Below, piece after piece: positions 1 through 9,423 of a DNA stretch of 64,000 nt; within the stretch, counting starts at the first letter, position 1; every line of letters begins with the position of its first letter. The stretch lies in contig NZ_SPMY01000001.1 of the NCBI RefSeq assembly GCF_012939955.1, positions 1 to 64,000 of the forward strand. Direction: 5' to 3'. The stretch is from Candidatus Accumulibacter phosphatis (GTDB lineage Bacteria; Pseudomonadota; Gammaproteobacteria; Burkholderiales; Rhodocyclaceae). Under the pieces are notes generated by a model. That model did not search any database. It was not told the DNA's origin and saw only the letters and a program-made list of their open reading frames with translations. The translations under genes and the position numbers were made by a program.

Positions 1-1
1 C

Positions 2-1573
2 AGCCGACGCATCTGGACCGCCGAGACCGACCGCACCAGCGCCATCGCCGAGGGCATCTCGCGGGACAAGGATCTGACCAAGAGCCTGCTCTCCTCGTGC
101 GGCGTACCGGTCCCCGAAGGGCGCCTGGTCGACAGCGCCGACGACGCCTGCGAAGCTGCCGAGGACATCGGCTACCCGGTCGTCGTCAAGCCTTCCGACG
201 GCAACCACGCGCGCGGCGTATTCACCAATCTGATCACTCGTGCAGAAGTCGAATCAGCCTATGCCGCCGCCGTCGATGAAGGCAGCGGGGTCATCGTCGA
301 ACGCTTCGTGCGCGGCTCGGAGCACCGCTTGCTGGTGATTGGCGGCAAGCTGGTCGCTGCCGCCCGCGGCGAGACCGCCAAAGTCATTGCTGACGGCGAG
401 TCGACCATCGACCAGCTGATCGACAGCCAGATCAACTCCGACCCCCGCCGTGGTGCGGAGGAGGAGTACCCGCTCGACATCCTCTCGCTGAGCGACAATC
501 CGGTAGCCCGGCTGGAAGTCACGCGCCAGGGCTTCAGCGGCGATTCGATCCCGCCCGCTGGTCGCGAAGTGCTGATCGTGCGCAGCGGCAACCATACCGA
601 CGACATCACCGACAGCGTACACCCCGATACCGCCGCCACCGCTGCGCTGGCAGCGCGCATCGTCGGACTCGACATCGCCGGCGTGGACCTGGTCTGCGAA
701 GACATCTCCCAGCCGCTCGACGAGCAGCGCGGCGCGATCGTCGAGGTCAACGCCGGCCCGGGACTGCTGATGCACCTGAAACCGGAAAGCGGCGAGCCGC
801 GCCCGGTGGGTCGCGCCATCGTCGACCAATTATTCCCCAACGGTGACGACGGCCGCATCCCGGTGATCGGCGTCAGCGGCAGTTTCGGCAAGACCACCGT
901 CGCCAGTCTCATCGCACGCATTCTGGCCCTCTCCGGCAAACACACCGGGCTGGCCTGCAGCGACGGACTGTTCCTCGACCGGCGCTGCATCGCCAAGGAC
1001 GACAGCGCCAACTGGGCTGCAGCCAACCGCATCCTGATGAACCGGGCCGTCGACGCGGCGGTACTGGAAAACGGCGGCGACACCATTCTTGGCGAAGGCC
1101 TGGCCTACGACCGCTGCCTGATCGGCGTGATCACCAACGTCGATGCGAGCACGCATTTCGGCCGTTACGACATCGAAACCCCGGAGCAGGTGTTCACCAT
1201 CCTGCGCACCCAGGTCGACCTGGTGCTGCCCGGCGGTGCCGCGGTACTCAATGCCGGCCATCCAATGCTCGTCGACATCGCGCCCCTGTGCGACGGAGAA
1301 GTCATTTTCTTTGCCACGGACCCCGAGCAAGCGGCCCTGATCGAACACCGGGCACAAGGCAAGCGCGCGGTATTCGCTCGCCACGGACAGGTAGTCCTCG
1401 CCAGCGGTAAGGAGGAGATGTCGATCGTCAGCCTGGAGAGTATTCCGCTGACCGATGCTGGCCGCGTCGACTTTGAAATCGAGAACGTTCTCGCCGCCAC
1501 CGCTGCGGCCTGGGCGCTCGGCATCGGGCCGGAATTGATCCGCACCGGGCTGGAAACCTTCACCGTCGCCTGA
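2..1573 (+). CDS. Cyanophycin synthetase-like protein lacking the Mur-ligase C-terminus (5' partial)
   Basis: The reading frame is open from base 2, so the start lies outside the window. Seen: it aligns by eye with the next gene from that gene's residue ~185 on. It has an ATP-grasp region (PVVVKPSDGN, near base 175), the ELNA/EVNAGPG region near 745, and a Mur-ligase type P-loop altered to GSFGKTT (near 885) where the neighbour has GTNGKTT. It stops about 150 residues before the neighbour does, so the C-terminal Mur-ligase subdomain is absent. Known: short cyanophycin synthetases (CphA2, or CphA' of betaproteobacteria) occur beside full CphA, and CphA2 polymerises beta-Asp-Arg dipeptides. Inference: this is a CphA2/CphA'-like enzyme working with the downstream CphA on cyanophycin storage. 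Whether it is active cannot be judged without the missing N-terminus. Confidence 0.85.
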   Translation, partial: SRRIWTAETDRTSAIAEGISRDKDLTKSLLSSCGVPVPEGRLVDSADDACEAAEDIGYPVVVKPSDGNHARGVFTNLITRAEVESAYAAAVDEGSGVIVERFVRGSEHRLLVIGGKLVAAARGETAKVIADGESTIDQLIDSQINSDPRRGAEEEYPLDILSLSDNPVARLEVTRQGFSGDSIPPAGREVLIVRSGNHTDDITDSVHPDTAATAALAARIVGLDIAGVDLVCEDISQPLDEQRGAIVEVNAGPGLLMHLKPESGEPRPVGRAIVDQLFPNGDDGRIPVIGVSGSFGKTTVASLIARILALSGKHTGLACSDGLFLDRRCIAKDDSANWAAANRILMNRAVDAAVLENGGDTILGEGLAYDRCLIGVITNVDASTHFGRYDIETPEQVFTILRTQVDLVLPGGAAVLNAGHPMLVDIAPLCDGEVIFFATDPEQAALIEHRAQGKRAVFARHGQVVLASGKEEMSIVSLESIPLTDAGRVDFEIENVLAATAAAWALGIGPELIRTGLETFTVA

Positions 1574-1725
1574 GACGATGATCCGCTGGCCCACCCATTA
1601 GAAGTAAGGAAGTACGCCCAGAGCGGCCGCGCCATAGCCTGATCGGCGCGCGTCGAACCCGGAAAACATAGCAGCCATGCGGACACCCCTGGTCATCCGC
1701 AGCGAAGCAGAAAGGGAAACTGTTC

Positions 1726-4308
1726 ATGGAAGTATCGCGTATCCGCGCTCTGCGCGGCCCCAACCTCTGGAGCCGGCATACGGCCATCGAGGCGATCGTC
1801 TGTTGCGCTGAAGGTGAGCGCAGTATCGACGACCTGCCCGGCTTCGAGGATCGTCTGCGCGCGCGTTTCCCGGAACTGGCCATGCTGCATCCGGCGGGCC
1901 ATGATGAAGCGGTGTCGATGGCCCAGGCGCTGGAGTTCGCGACCCTCGGCCTGCAGGCACAGGCCGGTTGCCCGGTCACCTTCAGCCGTACCGCCAGGAC
2001 CCTGGAAGCCGGCACCTATCAGGTGGTCGTCGAATACAGCGAAGAAGTCGTCGGCCGCCTGGCTTTCGAACTGGCCCAGGAGCTCTGCCGGGCAGCGGTT
2101 GACGAAGAGGCTTTCGACCTCGACGACGCGCTCAACCGTCTGCGCGAACTCGACGAGGACGTACGCCTCGGCCCGAGCACCGGAGCCATCGTCTATGCGG
2201 CGATGGCCCGCAACATCCCTTATCGGCGGCTGACCGAGGGCAGCATGGTGCAGTTCGGCTGGGGCAGTCGCCAGCGACGCATACAGGCCGCCGAAACCGA
2301 TCGCACCAGCGCCGTCGCCGAAGCCATCGCCCAGGACAAGGAGTTGGCCAAGATCCTGCTGCACGCGGCCGGCGTTCCAGTCCCTGCCGGACGACCGGTA
2401 CTGAGCCGCGAAGACGCCTGGGCAGCGGCCTGCGAGATCGACGGCCCGGTGGTCGTCAAACCGCAGGATGGCAACCAGGGCAAAGGCGTCGCCGTCAACC
2501 TGGTCAGCCGCGAGCAGATCGAGGCCGCCTACACGATCGCCTTCCAAGTCAGCGATGAAGTCCTCGTCGAGCGCTACATCCCGGGCCACGACTACCGCCT
2601 GCTGGTGGTCGGCAACAAATTGATCGCCGCGGCTCGCCGCGATCCGCCGCTGGTCGTCGGCGATGGCGTGCATGACATTCGGGGTCTCGTCGAGCGGGTC
2701 AACAGCGATCCACGGCGCGGCGAAGGCCACGCCACTTCGCTGACCCGGATTCGCCTCGACGAAGTAGCCCTGGCGCGCCTGGCGAGTGGCGGGCTGACCC
2801 CGGAATCGGTGCCGCCGAAAGGCTCGCGCGTTGTTCTGCGCAACAACGCCAACCTGTCGACCGGCGGGACGGCCACCGACGTCACCGACGACGTGCATCC
2901 CGAGTTCGCCGCCCAGGCAATCGCCGCGGCGCAGACCATCGGGCTCGATATTGCCGGCGTCGACGTCGTCTGCGACAGCGTCCTGCGGCCGCTCGAGGCC
3001 CAGGGTGGTGGCATCGTGGAACTCAACGCCGCGCCAGGTCTGCGCATGCACCTGCAGCCGTCGTTCGGCAAGGGGCGACCGGTTGGCGAGGCGATCATCG
3101 GCAACATGTTCGCCGACGGCGACGAAGCGCGCATCCCGCTGGTCGCGGTAGCCGGAACCAACGGCAAGACGACCACCGTCCGTCTGATTGCCCATATCTT
3201 CGCCGAACAGGGGCTACGCGTCGGCATGACTACCACCGACGGCGTCTATATCGAGGGTCGGCGCATCGACAGCGGTGACTGCAGTGGTCCGAAAAGCGCC
3301 AGAAACGTTCTCTTCCACCCCCACGTCGATGCTGCGGTACTCGAAACGGCACGCGGCGGCGTGCTGCGCGAAGGGCTCGGCTTCGACCGCTGCGACGTCG
3401 CCGTGGTCACCAACATCGGGCTGGGCGACCACCTCGGACTGTCCTATATCAGCACCGTCGAGGACCTGGCGGTAGTCAAGCGGGTCATCGTTCAGAACGT
3501 CCGGCACGAGACCGGCGTCGCCGTGCTCAACGCCGCCGATCCGATGGTGTCACGAATGGCCGACTCCTGCCCGGGGAAGGTCACCTTCTTCGCTGCTGAC
3601 CGCAACCATCCGCTGATGGCCCTGCACCGCGCGCAAAGAAAGCGCGTCGTCTACAGCGACAACGATTCGATCGTCGCCTCGGGAGGCGGGATCGAACACC
3701 ACGTCGCGCTGGCCAGAATTCCGATCACCCAGAATGGCGCCATCGGTTTCCAGGTCGACAACACGATGGCCGCCATCGCCGCGGCCTGGGCGCTGGAGAT
3801 TCCCTGGGCGACCATCGAAAGCGCTCTGGCCAGCTTCGTCAATGACGCCCAGACGGCGCCCGGACGTTTCAACGTCTTCAACTATCGTGGCGCCACGCTG
3901 GTCGCCGACTACGGCCATAACCCGGACGCCATCCAGGCCCTGGTTGATGCCATCGACAACCTGCCGGCGCCGCCCGACAGTCGCCGCTCGGTCGTCATCA
4001 GTGGTGCCGGCGACCGACGTGATGAAGACATCCGCGGCCAGACAGAGATTCTCGGCGGCGCCTTCGATCGTGTCGTGCTCTATCAGGATCAATGCCAGCG
4101 CGGCCGCGCCGATGGTGAAGTACTGGCCCTGCTACAGCAGGGGCTGATCAACGCCACGCGCACGTCCAAGGTCCAGGAAGTTCATGGCGAGTTTCTGGCG
4201 ATCGACACCGCGCTGGCCGAATTGCAGCCAGGCGACCTGTGCCTGATCCTGATTGATCAGATCGAAGAAGCTCTCGAACACATCAGCAAACGCCTTGCCG
4301 AGGGCTGA
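1726..4308 (+). CDS. cphA: Cyanophycin synthetase
   Basis: 860 residues, the usual length for CphA1 (about 850-900). It makes cyanophycin (multi-L-arginyl-poly-L-aspartate) from Asp, Arg and ATP in the cytoplasm, as a nitrogen, carbon and energy store. Seen: N-terminal domain (1-~185), ATP-grasp domain (~190-470, with VVVKPQDGNQGKG near 241), then a Mur-ligase-like domain with P-loop AGTNGKTTT near 476, ETARGGVLREGLGFDRCDV near 542 and DYGHNPDA near 730. The ATG at 1726 follows an AAAGGGA ribosome-binding sequence. It lies 152 bases after the short paralogue on the same strand, probably transcribed together. The family assignment is firm. No cyanophycinase or isoaspartyl dipeptidase is in the window. 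Confidence 0.95.
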   Translation: MEVSRIRALRGPNLWSRHTAIEAIVCCAEGERSIDDLPGFEDRLRARFPELAMLHPAGHDEAVSMAQALEFATLGLQAQAGCPVTFSRTARTLEAGTYQVVVEYSEEVVGRLAFELAQELCRAAVDEEAFDLDDALNRLRELDEDVRLGPSTGAIVYAAMARNIPYRRLTEGSMVQFGWGSRQRRIQAAETDRTSAVAEAIAQDKELAKILLHAAGVPVPAGRPVLSREDAWAAACEIDGPVVVKPQDGNQGKGVAVNLVSREQIEAAYTIAFQVSDEVLVERYIPGHDYRLLVVGNKLIAAARRDPPLVVGDGVHDIRGLVERVNSDPRRGEGHATSLTRIRLDEVALARLASGGLTPESVPPKGSRVVLRNNANLSTGGTATDVTDDVHPEFAAQAIAAAQTIGLDIAGVDVVCDSVLRPLEAQGGGIVELNAAPGLRMHLQPSFGKGRPVGEAIIGNMFADGDEARIPLVAVAGTNGKTTTVRLIAHIFAEQGLRVGMTTTDGVYIEGRRIDSGDCSGPKSARNVLFHPHVDAAVLETARGGVLREGLGFDRCDVAVVTNIGLGDHLGLSYISTVEDLAVVKRVIVQNVRHETGVAVLNAADPMVSRMADSCPGKVTFFAADRNHPLMALHRAQRKRVVYSDNDSIVASGGGIEHHVALARIPITQNGAIGFQVDNTMAAIAAAWALEIPWATIESALASFVNDAQTAPGRFNVFNYRGATLVADYGHNPDAIQALVDAIDNLPAPPDSRRSVVISGAGDRRDEDIRGQTEILGGAFDRVVLYQDQCQRGRADGEVLALLQQGLINATRTSKVQEVHGEFLAIDTALAELQPGDLCLILIDQIEEALEHISKRLAEG

Positions 4309-4314
4309 AATGGC

Positions 4315-4342
4315 CTGCTCTCGCGGCGCTGCCGCGGAGCAG
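4315..4342. terminator. Strong hairpin between convergent cphA and fapA-like genes
   Basis: CTGCTC-T-CGCGGC, loop GCT, GCCGCG-GAGCAG: a 12-bp stem with one bulged T. It sits 6 bases after the cphA stop and 2 bases before the corrected stop of the convergent DUF342 gene. No T-run follows on either strand, so it may be a bidirectional mRNA end or stabiliser rather than a classical intrinsic terminator. Confidence 0.5.
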
Positions 4343-4344
4343 CG

Positions 4345-6305
4345 TCAGAGCGGCACTTGCGGCTTCTGGTAGGTCCAGGAGAAGCGGCCAGACGAGCCCG
4401 AGAACAATTCTTTGGTCGCCGCATCCGGCGCCCGCAGTCGGATCTTCAGTTCCTTGCGCGGCAGCGCATTCAGCGGCGTATCGGCGAGCTTGACCTGCAA
4501 CGCACTGATCCGCGTCTCGCCTTCGACGCGCTCAACCGTGCACGCCAGTTCGCCGCAGGCTGCTCTGCAGCGGCCAGGGCTTCGTCGATTTTCAAGCCCA
4601 TGCCCGTCGACTGGACGACCAACTCATTGATTGCTTCAGCCAACAAAGAACAGGTCTTCAAGACCGGGGCGACGACTGCCGAGAAGCGACGCCAGCCAGC
4701 CTCCTGCTCGGGAGTCAAGGTCACTTCGCCGCGCCGCAACTTGCTGGCCAGACGCAGGTAGCTGGTGACATCCTTGTCGCCACGCAAGACGTCCAGCTTT
4801 GCGCGATGAGCGGCGATCTCCTTGTCCAGCGCCGCGCGCTTCTCGTGCAAGGCGACAATAGCGGCCTCCTCGGTCGACGCGTCGGGCAGCAGTAGCAGGA
4901 AGACGTTGCCGATTTCCTTGCGCACCCGCGCGCTCTGCACCTGAATACTCTTGGCTGCCGCAGCGCAAGCTTCCGCCAGTTCGAGGGACAGCGCATCGGC
5001 AACGATGTCGCACAGCGTCGCTCGTTCGATGACCACCTGCCGCGCGATGATCGTGCAGTTGTCCGCTCTCTTCAACGTCACGCAACCATGCGGCGCAATC
5101 AGGGTCGCTCCGGAGGCAACGCCTTCGACGATGATGTCGCCGTCGTCATTGCTGGCACTGCCGCCGACCAGGTTCTGTTTCAAACGGACCGTACCGCCGG
5201 TGGACACGATGCTGCCAAAGACATCGGCGAAAGCGGTGATACTGCGACAGGTAACGACCCGCTTCTCCTGGATTTCACCGTGTTGCTCGTACTCTTCGCC
5301 GGTCAACATGAGGTCGCCGGTGGTGCGTGCGCTGACGCCCTCGTGACTGACGATCTTGTCGGTCACCGAAAATTGATGGCTGCGAGTATCGATAGTGAGG
5401 AAGCCACAGACCGACGCCAACAGGAATTCGCCGTCTGCTTCGCGGCTGAGCAGCGTACCGGCACCGGCCATGCGCGCCAGGTCGAAATCCTTGGGCAAGG
5501 GGGCGGGCAGCGCTTCGCCGGTGACATCCCGCCCGTCCACACCGAGAGTACGGGGTGACTTCTTCACCAGGCGCAAGCCGACAGCGACTTGCGGATAACG
5601 CGTCTCGAACTGGCGCAGATCGACCCGGTCGCCAAGCAGGCGACGCGGGGCATTGTTGCGATGCAAGCCAGGCGCCTGCTCGGTCACTTCGGCATTCTTG
5701 CCGGCCACGAAGGGCCGGCTGCGGGCGACCACGCGCCGCTCGGGTTTGTCGAGCTGGATGCCCTCCCGCAGCGCCGCGATATCGATTCCGAAGCGCACCC
5801 CGCGCGTCCAAGCGCTGGCAATGAACTCATCCACATCCAGCCAGGCACGGGTCTCCAGCAGCCCGCCAGCGAACTGCTGCCGCGGGCTGCTGGCGCTGTC
5901 TTCCACTGCCTGTTCGTCACTCGCTGCATCGAGGTAGATCGGCTCGAAGAGATAAATCGCCTCGCCGCGCTGAATCCGCAGTTCCTTGTACAAGGACTGG
6001 CGCTGCGGCCGAAAGGTGGCGATATCCAGCGCCAGGAACACCTCTGCGGGTGCCGCCTGCTCGCGACTCGCCGGATCGTCGTAGAGGAGAGACTGAAACT
6101 GCGCGTAATCGAGCGCCCGGAAGTAAAGCCCCAAGGCAAAGGTGCGCTCGACAAAGTCGGCAAAATCGGCCGGCGAATCGAGTCGCGACAAGTTCACATA
6201 CAGGCCGTCCGCGCGCTTGACGATGTAGCGCGACAAGGCGATCTGTCCGTCCTCGAGGTCGGCAAGGTTGCCGATGGCGCTTTTCGGTTCTTCAGGCAAG
6301 GTCAT
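4345..6305 (-). CDS. FapA/DUF342 family protein, frameshifted near the C-terminus
   Basis: The family (DUF342, 'flagellar assembly protein A') has a central right-handed polymer-forming beta region and a coiled coil; its role is poorly defined (cell surface or flagellar regulation). Seen: a valine/threonine-rich repeat region ~residues 300-470 and a charged coiled-coil segment ~475-530. As sequenced the frame stops at 4470 (611 aa), and the last ~28 residues are Arg/Ser-rich and unlike the rest. In the frame one base away, translation from about 4555 reads CGELACTVERVEG and then VKLADTPLNALPRKELKIRL, to a stop at 4345-4347. That is coherent protein, so one base has been lost within about 4553-4575. 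The given extent assumes that correction. The ATG at 6305 was kept. No other flagellar gene is nearby. Confidence 0.75.
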
Positions 6306-6478
6306 GGTCCATTCAGCTCGATGTGGTTTGCTGGTGGCGCGCCTTTCAGCGTATCAGAAAGCGACGCCCGCGGGCCAGCGGACGCGACCATGGAGGAACT
6401 CGCATGTCAGCGCGCAAGGGACAACTGCGTTACATTTACTATCGTCCACCCTTTGTCCCGGCGTGGCGAAAACCCTTT

Positions 6479-7057
6479 ATGAGTTCAGCCATGCCTCAGC
6501 CACGCTTCTTTGCGCCCTTATTGGTCCTCATCCTCGCCGCCTGTGCCAGCTATCCGCCGGACGGACCGAGCGTGATGGCCTTGCCCGGATCGGGACAGTC
6601 TTTCACCAAGTTTCGCGGCGACGATGAAGCTTGCCGGACCTACGCCAACCAGGCGATTGGCGGCGCGACGCCGGCAACGACAGCCGTCAATTCCGGTGTC
6701 GCCAGCGCCGCGGTGGGAACGCTCGTCGGTGCTGCCGTGGGCGCCGCGATCGATGGTTCGAGCGGTGCCGCGGTCGGCGCTGGCGTCGGCCTGCTCGCTG
6801 GCAGCGTCGGCGGCGTCGCCGCCAGCAACGCCTCCGCGTACACCTTGCAGCAACGTTACGACCAGAGCTACATCCAGTGCATGTACGCGCGCGGCCAGAA
6901 AGTGCCCTTGGTCGGCGGTTTCGCGGTATCGGAAGGCTACACCACAAGACCTGCTGGCGCGCCTCTTTCGCCGCCGCCAGCACCGCCATTCGGCGCACCG
7001 CCACCCCCACCGCCATCGCCACCGCGGGGCGCCCCCCCCGCGCCACCACCGCGCTAG
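6479..7057 (+). CDS. Glycine-zipper outer-membrane lipoprotein
   Basis: 192 residues from the ATG at 6479 (a second ATG at 6491 is possible). Seen: a signal peptide ending in a lipobox (LILAAC, Cys ~24), so probable lipid anchoring. A glycine/alanine zipper follows (residues ~70-120, repeated GxxxG-type AVGAAIDG / GAGVGLLAG). The C-terminal tail is almost pure proline, alanine and glycine, encoded by C-rich DNA. Known: glycine-zipper lipoproteins (YMGG / 17-kDa antigen type) insert in or lie on the outer membrane. The specific role is unknown. The proline tail may cross peptidoglycan; that is inference. Confidence 0.7.
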   Translation: MSSAMPQPRFFAPLLVLILAACASYPPDGPSVMALPGSGQSFTKFRGDDEACRTYANQAIGGATPATTAVNSGVASAAVGTLVGAAVGAAIDGSSGAAVGAGVGLLAGSVGGVAASNASAYTLQQRYDQSYIQCMYARGQKVPLVGGFAVSEGYTTRPAGAPLSPPPAPPFGAPPPPPPSPPRGAPPAPPPR

Positions 7058-7189
7058 CCGCATCATTGCACTCAGCGACCGTCGCCCGCCTTCCGAGGGC
7101 CGGCCGGGAAGGGGTGCAAGAGATTCGCGCGGGGCGCTCTGGCAACTTCTGGCGTACACTACTGGGCCGACCGAACGGAACACGCTGCC

Positions 7190-8475
7190 ATGCCCCGCCC
7201 GACCCTGAAACTCCCGAAAACAAGCACCAACGGCAACGCTGCAGAGCCCAACAGATCGCCGGCGCGCAAACCGCTCCGCGGCGGCGCAGCGACATCCAAG
7301 CGCGCAGGCTACCGCCCTAGCGACAGCAGGCCGCAGCCGACTGCCAAGCCGAGCAGGACGGCGAGCAGGGACATCCCTCCCCAAACGCCACCGCAAACGC
7401 AAACGACTTCCCCGAGTAACGACAGCCCGTCAGTAGTGAGCACCACCCCCCCGCGCCCGTGAAGACCGTCCGGGACCAGCGCTCAGGGAGAAATTCTCCG
7501 CCCCCGCCGCTGCCGACCGACCCCGCAAGCCGACCAAGAAAATCCATCCTCCGCGCGGGATCGCACGCAGCACCGGAGCGCGCGCCTTCCGGCCAGCGCC
7601 AGAGAACACTGACAGCGAGCCCTCCCTGCCGCCGGCCGGCACCTACGGCAAAGCATCGCCGAGCGAGGCGCGGCAAGCTCCGCCCTCCCCCCGCGCCGGC
7701 AGCAGCAGCGACGGAGACAAGCAGCCCGCCACGCGGCTTGGCGAAGGAGTCGCCGCGCCTGTCGAAGCTGGTCAGCGAGTTGGCACAGTGCTCGCGACGC
7801 GAAGCCGACGAATGGATCGAGAACGGCTGGGTCAGCGTCGATGGCGTGGCCATCAACCGCCTGGGCGCACGCGTAAACCCCAAGGCCAAAATCACGATCA
7901 AGGAAGTTGCCCGCGCGCGCAGCAGCGAGAGCGTCAGCATCGTCTTCAACAAACCGCGAGACTTTCCCGGCCCGGCTGCCGAAGAAGGCCGCGATGCCAT
8001 CGCCGCCTTGATTCGCGCCGACAACCACTGGGCCGAAGACAATTCCCCATTGAGCTTCCAGCCCACCCACCTGCGCGGTCTGGCGCAGGCCGGACGACTC
8101 GAGACCGAAGAGGGCGGGATGCTCGCCTTTACGCAGGAAGGTAGCGTCGCGCGCCGTCTGAGTGGCGGCGATTCACGGCTGGAGAAGGAATATCACGTGC
8201 GCGTCGAAGGCGAGTTGGCAGCCGACGGCCTGGATCTGCTGCGCCGCGGCCTGGCGCTCGACAACGTCAAACTGCCACGGGCGCAGGTCTCGTGGCTCAG
8301 CGATCAACAAATGCGCTTCGTTCTGCCGGACGGCAAGAAAGGGCAGATCCAGCGCATGTGCGAACTGGTCGGGCTGCAGGTTACCGACATCAAGCGCGTG
8401 CGTATCGGCAGCGTCTCGCTCGGCAAGCTGCCGCCCGGGCAGTGGCGCTATCTGCGTGCGGACGAGCGCTTCTGA
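7190..8475 (+). CDS. RsuA/RluB/RluF-type 23S/16S rRNA pseudouridine synthase, N-terminal frameshift, catalytic Asp replaced
   Basis: The conserved part, in the frame that opens with a GTG at 7459, has an S4 RNA-binding domain (SKLVSELAQCSRREADEWI, bases ~7755-7900) and then the synthase domain with KEYHVRVEG and GKKGQIQRMCELVGL motifs. Before it lie ~90 Arg/Pro-rich residues. An ORF from the ATG at 7190 has the same basic, proline-rich composition and ends by overlapping that GTG at a run of seven C (7446-7452); one more C would join the two. The extent from 7190 assumes this. Odd: the family's catalytic motif GRLD reads GRLE (bases ~8092-8103), followed by a recognisable TEEGGMLAFT. Either the enzyme is inactive or Glu is tolerated. 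The substrate uridine is unknown. Confidence 0.7.
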
Positions 8476-8528
8476 GCGAGGGGCGACCCGCGCTCGTCGG
8501 CCCGATCCTGTTCTCCAAGGCAAGCACC

Positions 8529-9401
8529 ATGCTCGAACCGCAAGCACCACCAGACCTTGCCGCCTGGCTGACCTTGTTCAGCAGCGCCGAGATGCCCGTC
8601 CTGCGCCAGACCGCCCGCCGCCTCGACGAGGCGCGCCAGCGTATCGACCGGGTAAACGGCCGCGACATCATCGCTATCGTGCTGCAGGATCCCCTGCTCG
8701 CCATCCGCGTGCTGGCCTACATCCAGTCCTTCGGCAGCAAGCACCTGCGCAGCGACGTCACCAACATCGCCACGGCGGTGATGATGCTCGGTGTTGAGCC
8801 CTTCTTCCACAAGTTTGAAAACCCGGCAACCATCGAAACCATGCTCGGCCGCAAGCCGCAGGCGCTACTCGGCGTACTGCAGGTCATCCTGCGCTGCCAG
8901 CGCGCCTCGCGCTACGCGCACGACTGGGCCTTCGCCCGGCACGACATGAACGTCGAGGAAGTCGCGCTCGCGGCACTGCTCTACGACCTCGCGGAAGTCC
9001 TGCTGTGGTGCTTTGCTCCCGAACAGGCGATCGCTATCCGCGCCCGACTGCAAGTCGACAAGAACTTGCGCAGCAGCGTCGTGCAGCGCGAGGTTCTCGG
9101 CTTTCCGCTCAGCGAGCTGCACCTGGCACTTTGCCGCGCCTGGCAACTGCCCGAGTTGCTCACCGCGCTGATGGACAACGACAGTGCGCAACTGGTACGC
9201 GTGCAGAACGTCAAGCTGGCGGTCAACCTGGCCCGCCACTCGGTCGACGGGTGGACGGATGCCGCTCTCCCGGAGGACTTCGCAGCCATCGAAAAACTGC
9301 TCAACATCAGCCGCGAAACACTGCTCTCACGGCTGCAACTGCCGCCCGAACTGCTGCCCCAGCTGGTACCCGCCGAGGACAGATCAGGCGTGCGGCGCTA
9401 G
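8529..9401 (+). CDS. HDOD-domain signalling protein
   Basis: 290 residues from the ATG at 8529. An earlier in-frame start inside the preceding gene gives an implausible Arg-rich leader and was rejected. Seen: one HDOD-like helical domain filling most of the protein (RQTARRLDEARQRIDRVNGRDI, then IAIVLQDPLLAIRVLAYI, later LAALLYDLAEVLLWCFAPE). Known: HDOD proteins are HD-related but usually lack metal-binding catalytic residues, and act as scaffolds in signalling, motility or stress. No second output domain is present. It lies 53 bases after the pseudouridine synthase on the same strand. The specific function is not assignable. Confidence 0.75.
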   Translation: MLEPQAPPDLAAWLTLFSSAEMPVLRQTARRLDEARQRIDRVNGRDIIAIVLQDPLLAIRVLAYIQSFGSKHLRSDVTNIATAVMMLGVEPFFHKFENPATIETMLGRKPQALLGVLQVILRCQRASRYAHDWAFARHDMNVEEVALAALLYDLAEVLLWCFAPEQAIAIRARLQVDKNLRSSVVQREVLGFPLSELHLALCRAWQLPELLTALMDNDSAQLVRVQNVKLAVNLARHSVDGWTDAALPEDFAAIEKLLNISRETLLSRLQLPPELLPQLVPAEDRSGVRR

Positions 9402-9423
9402 CCGATTTCCCTGACTCGGCCGC

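Noticed and set aside
1574-1725. Hidden C-terminal domain of the short cyanophycin synthetase by frameshift
   Set aside because: None of the three frames after the stop resembles the Mur-ligase C-terminus, and the next gene's start follows within 152 bases.
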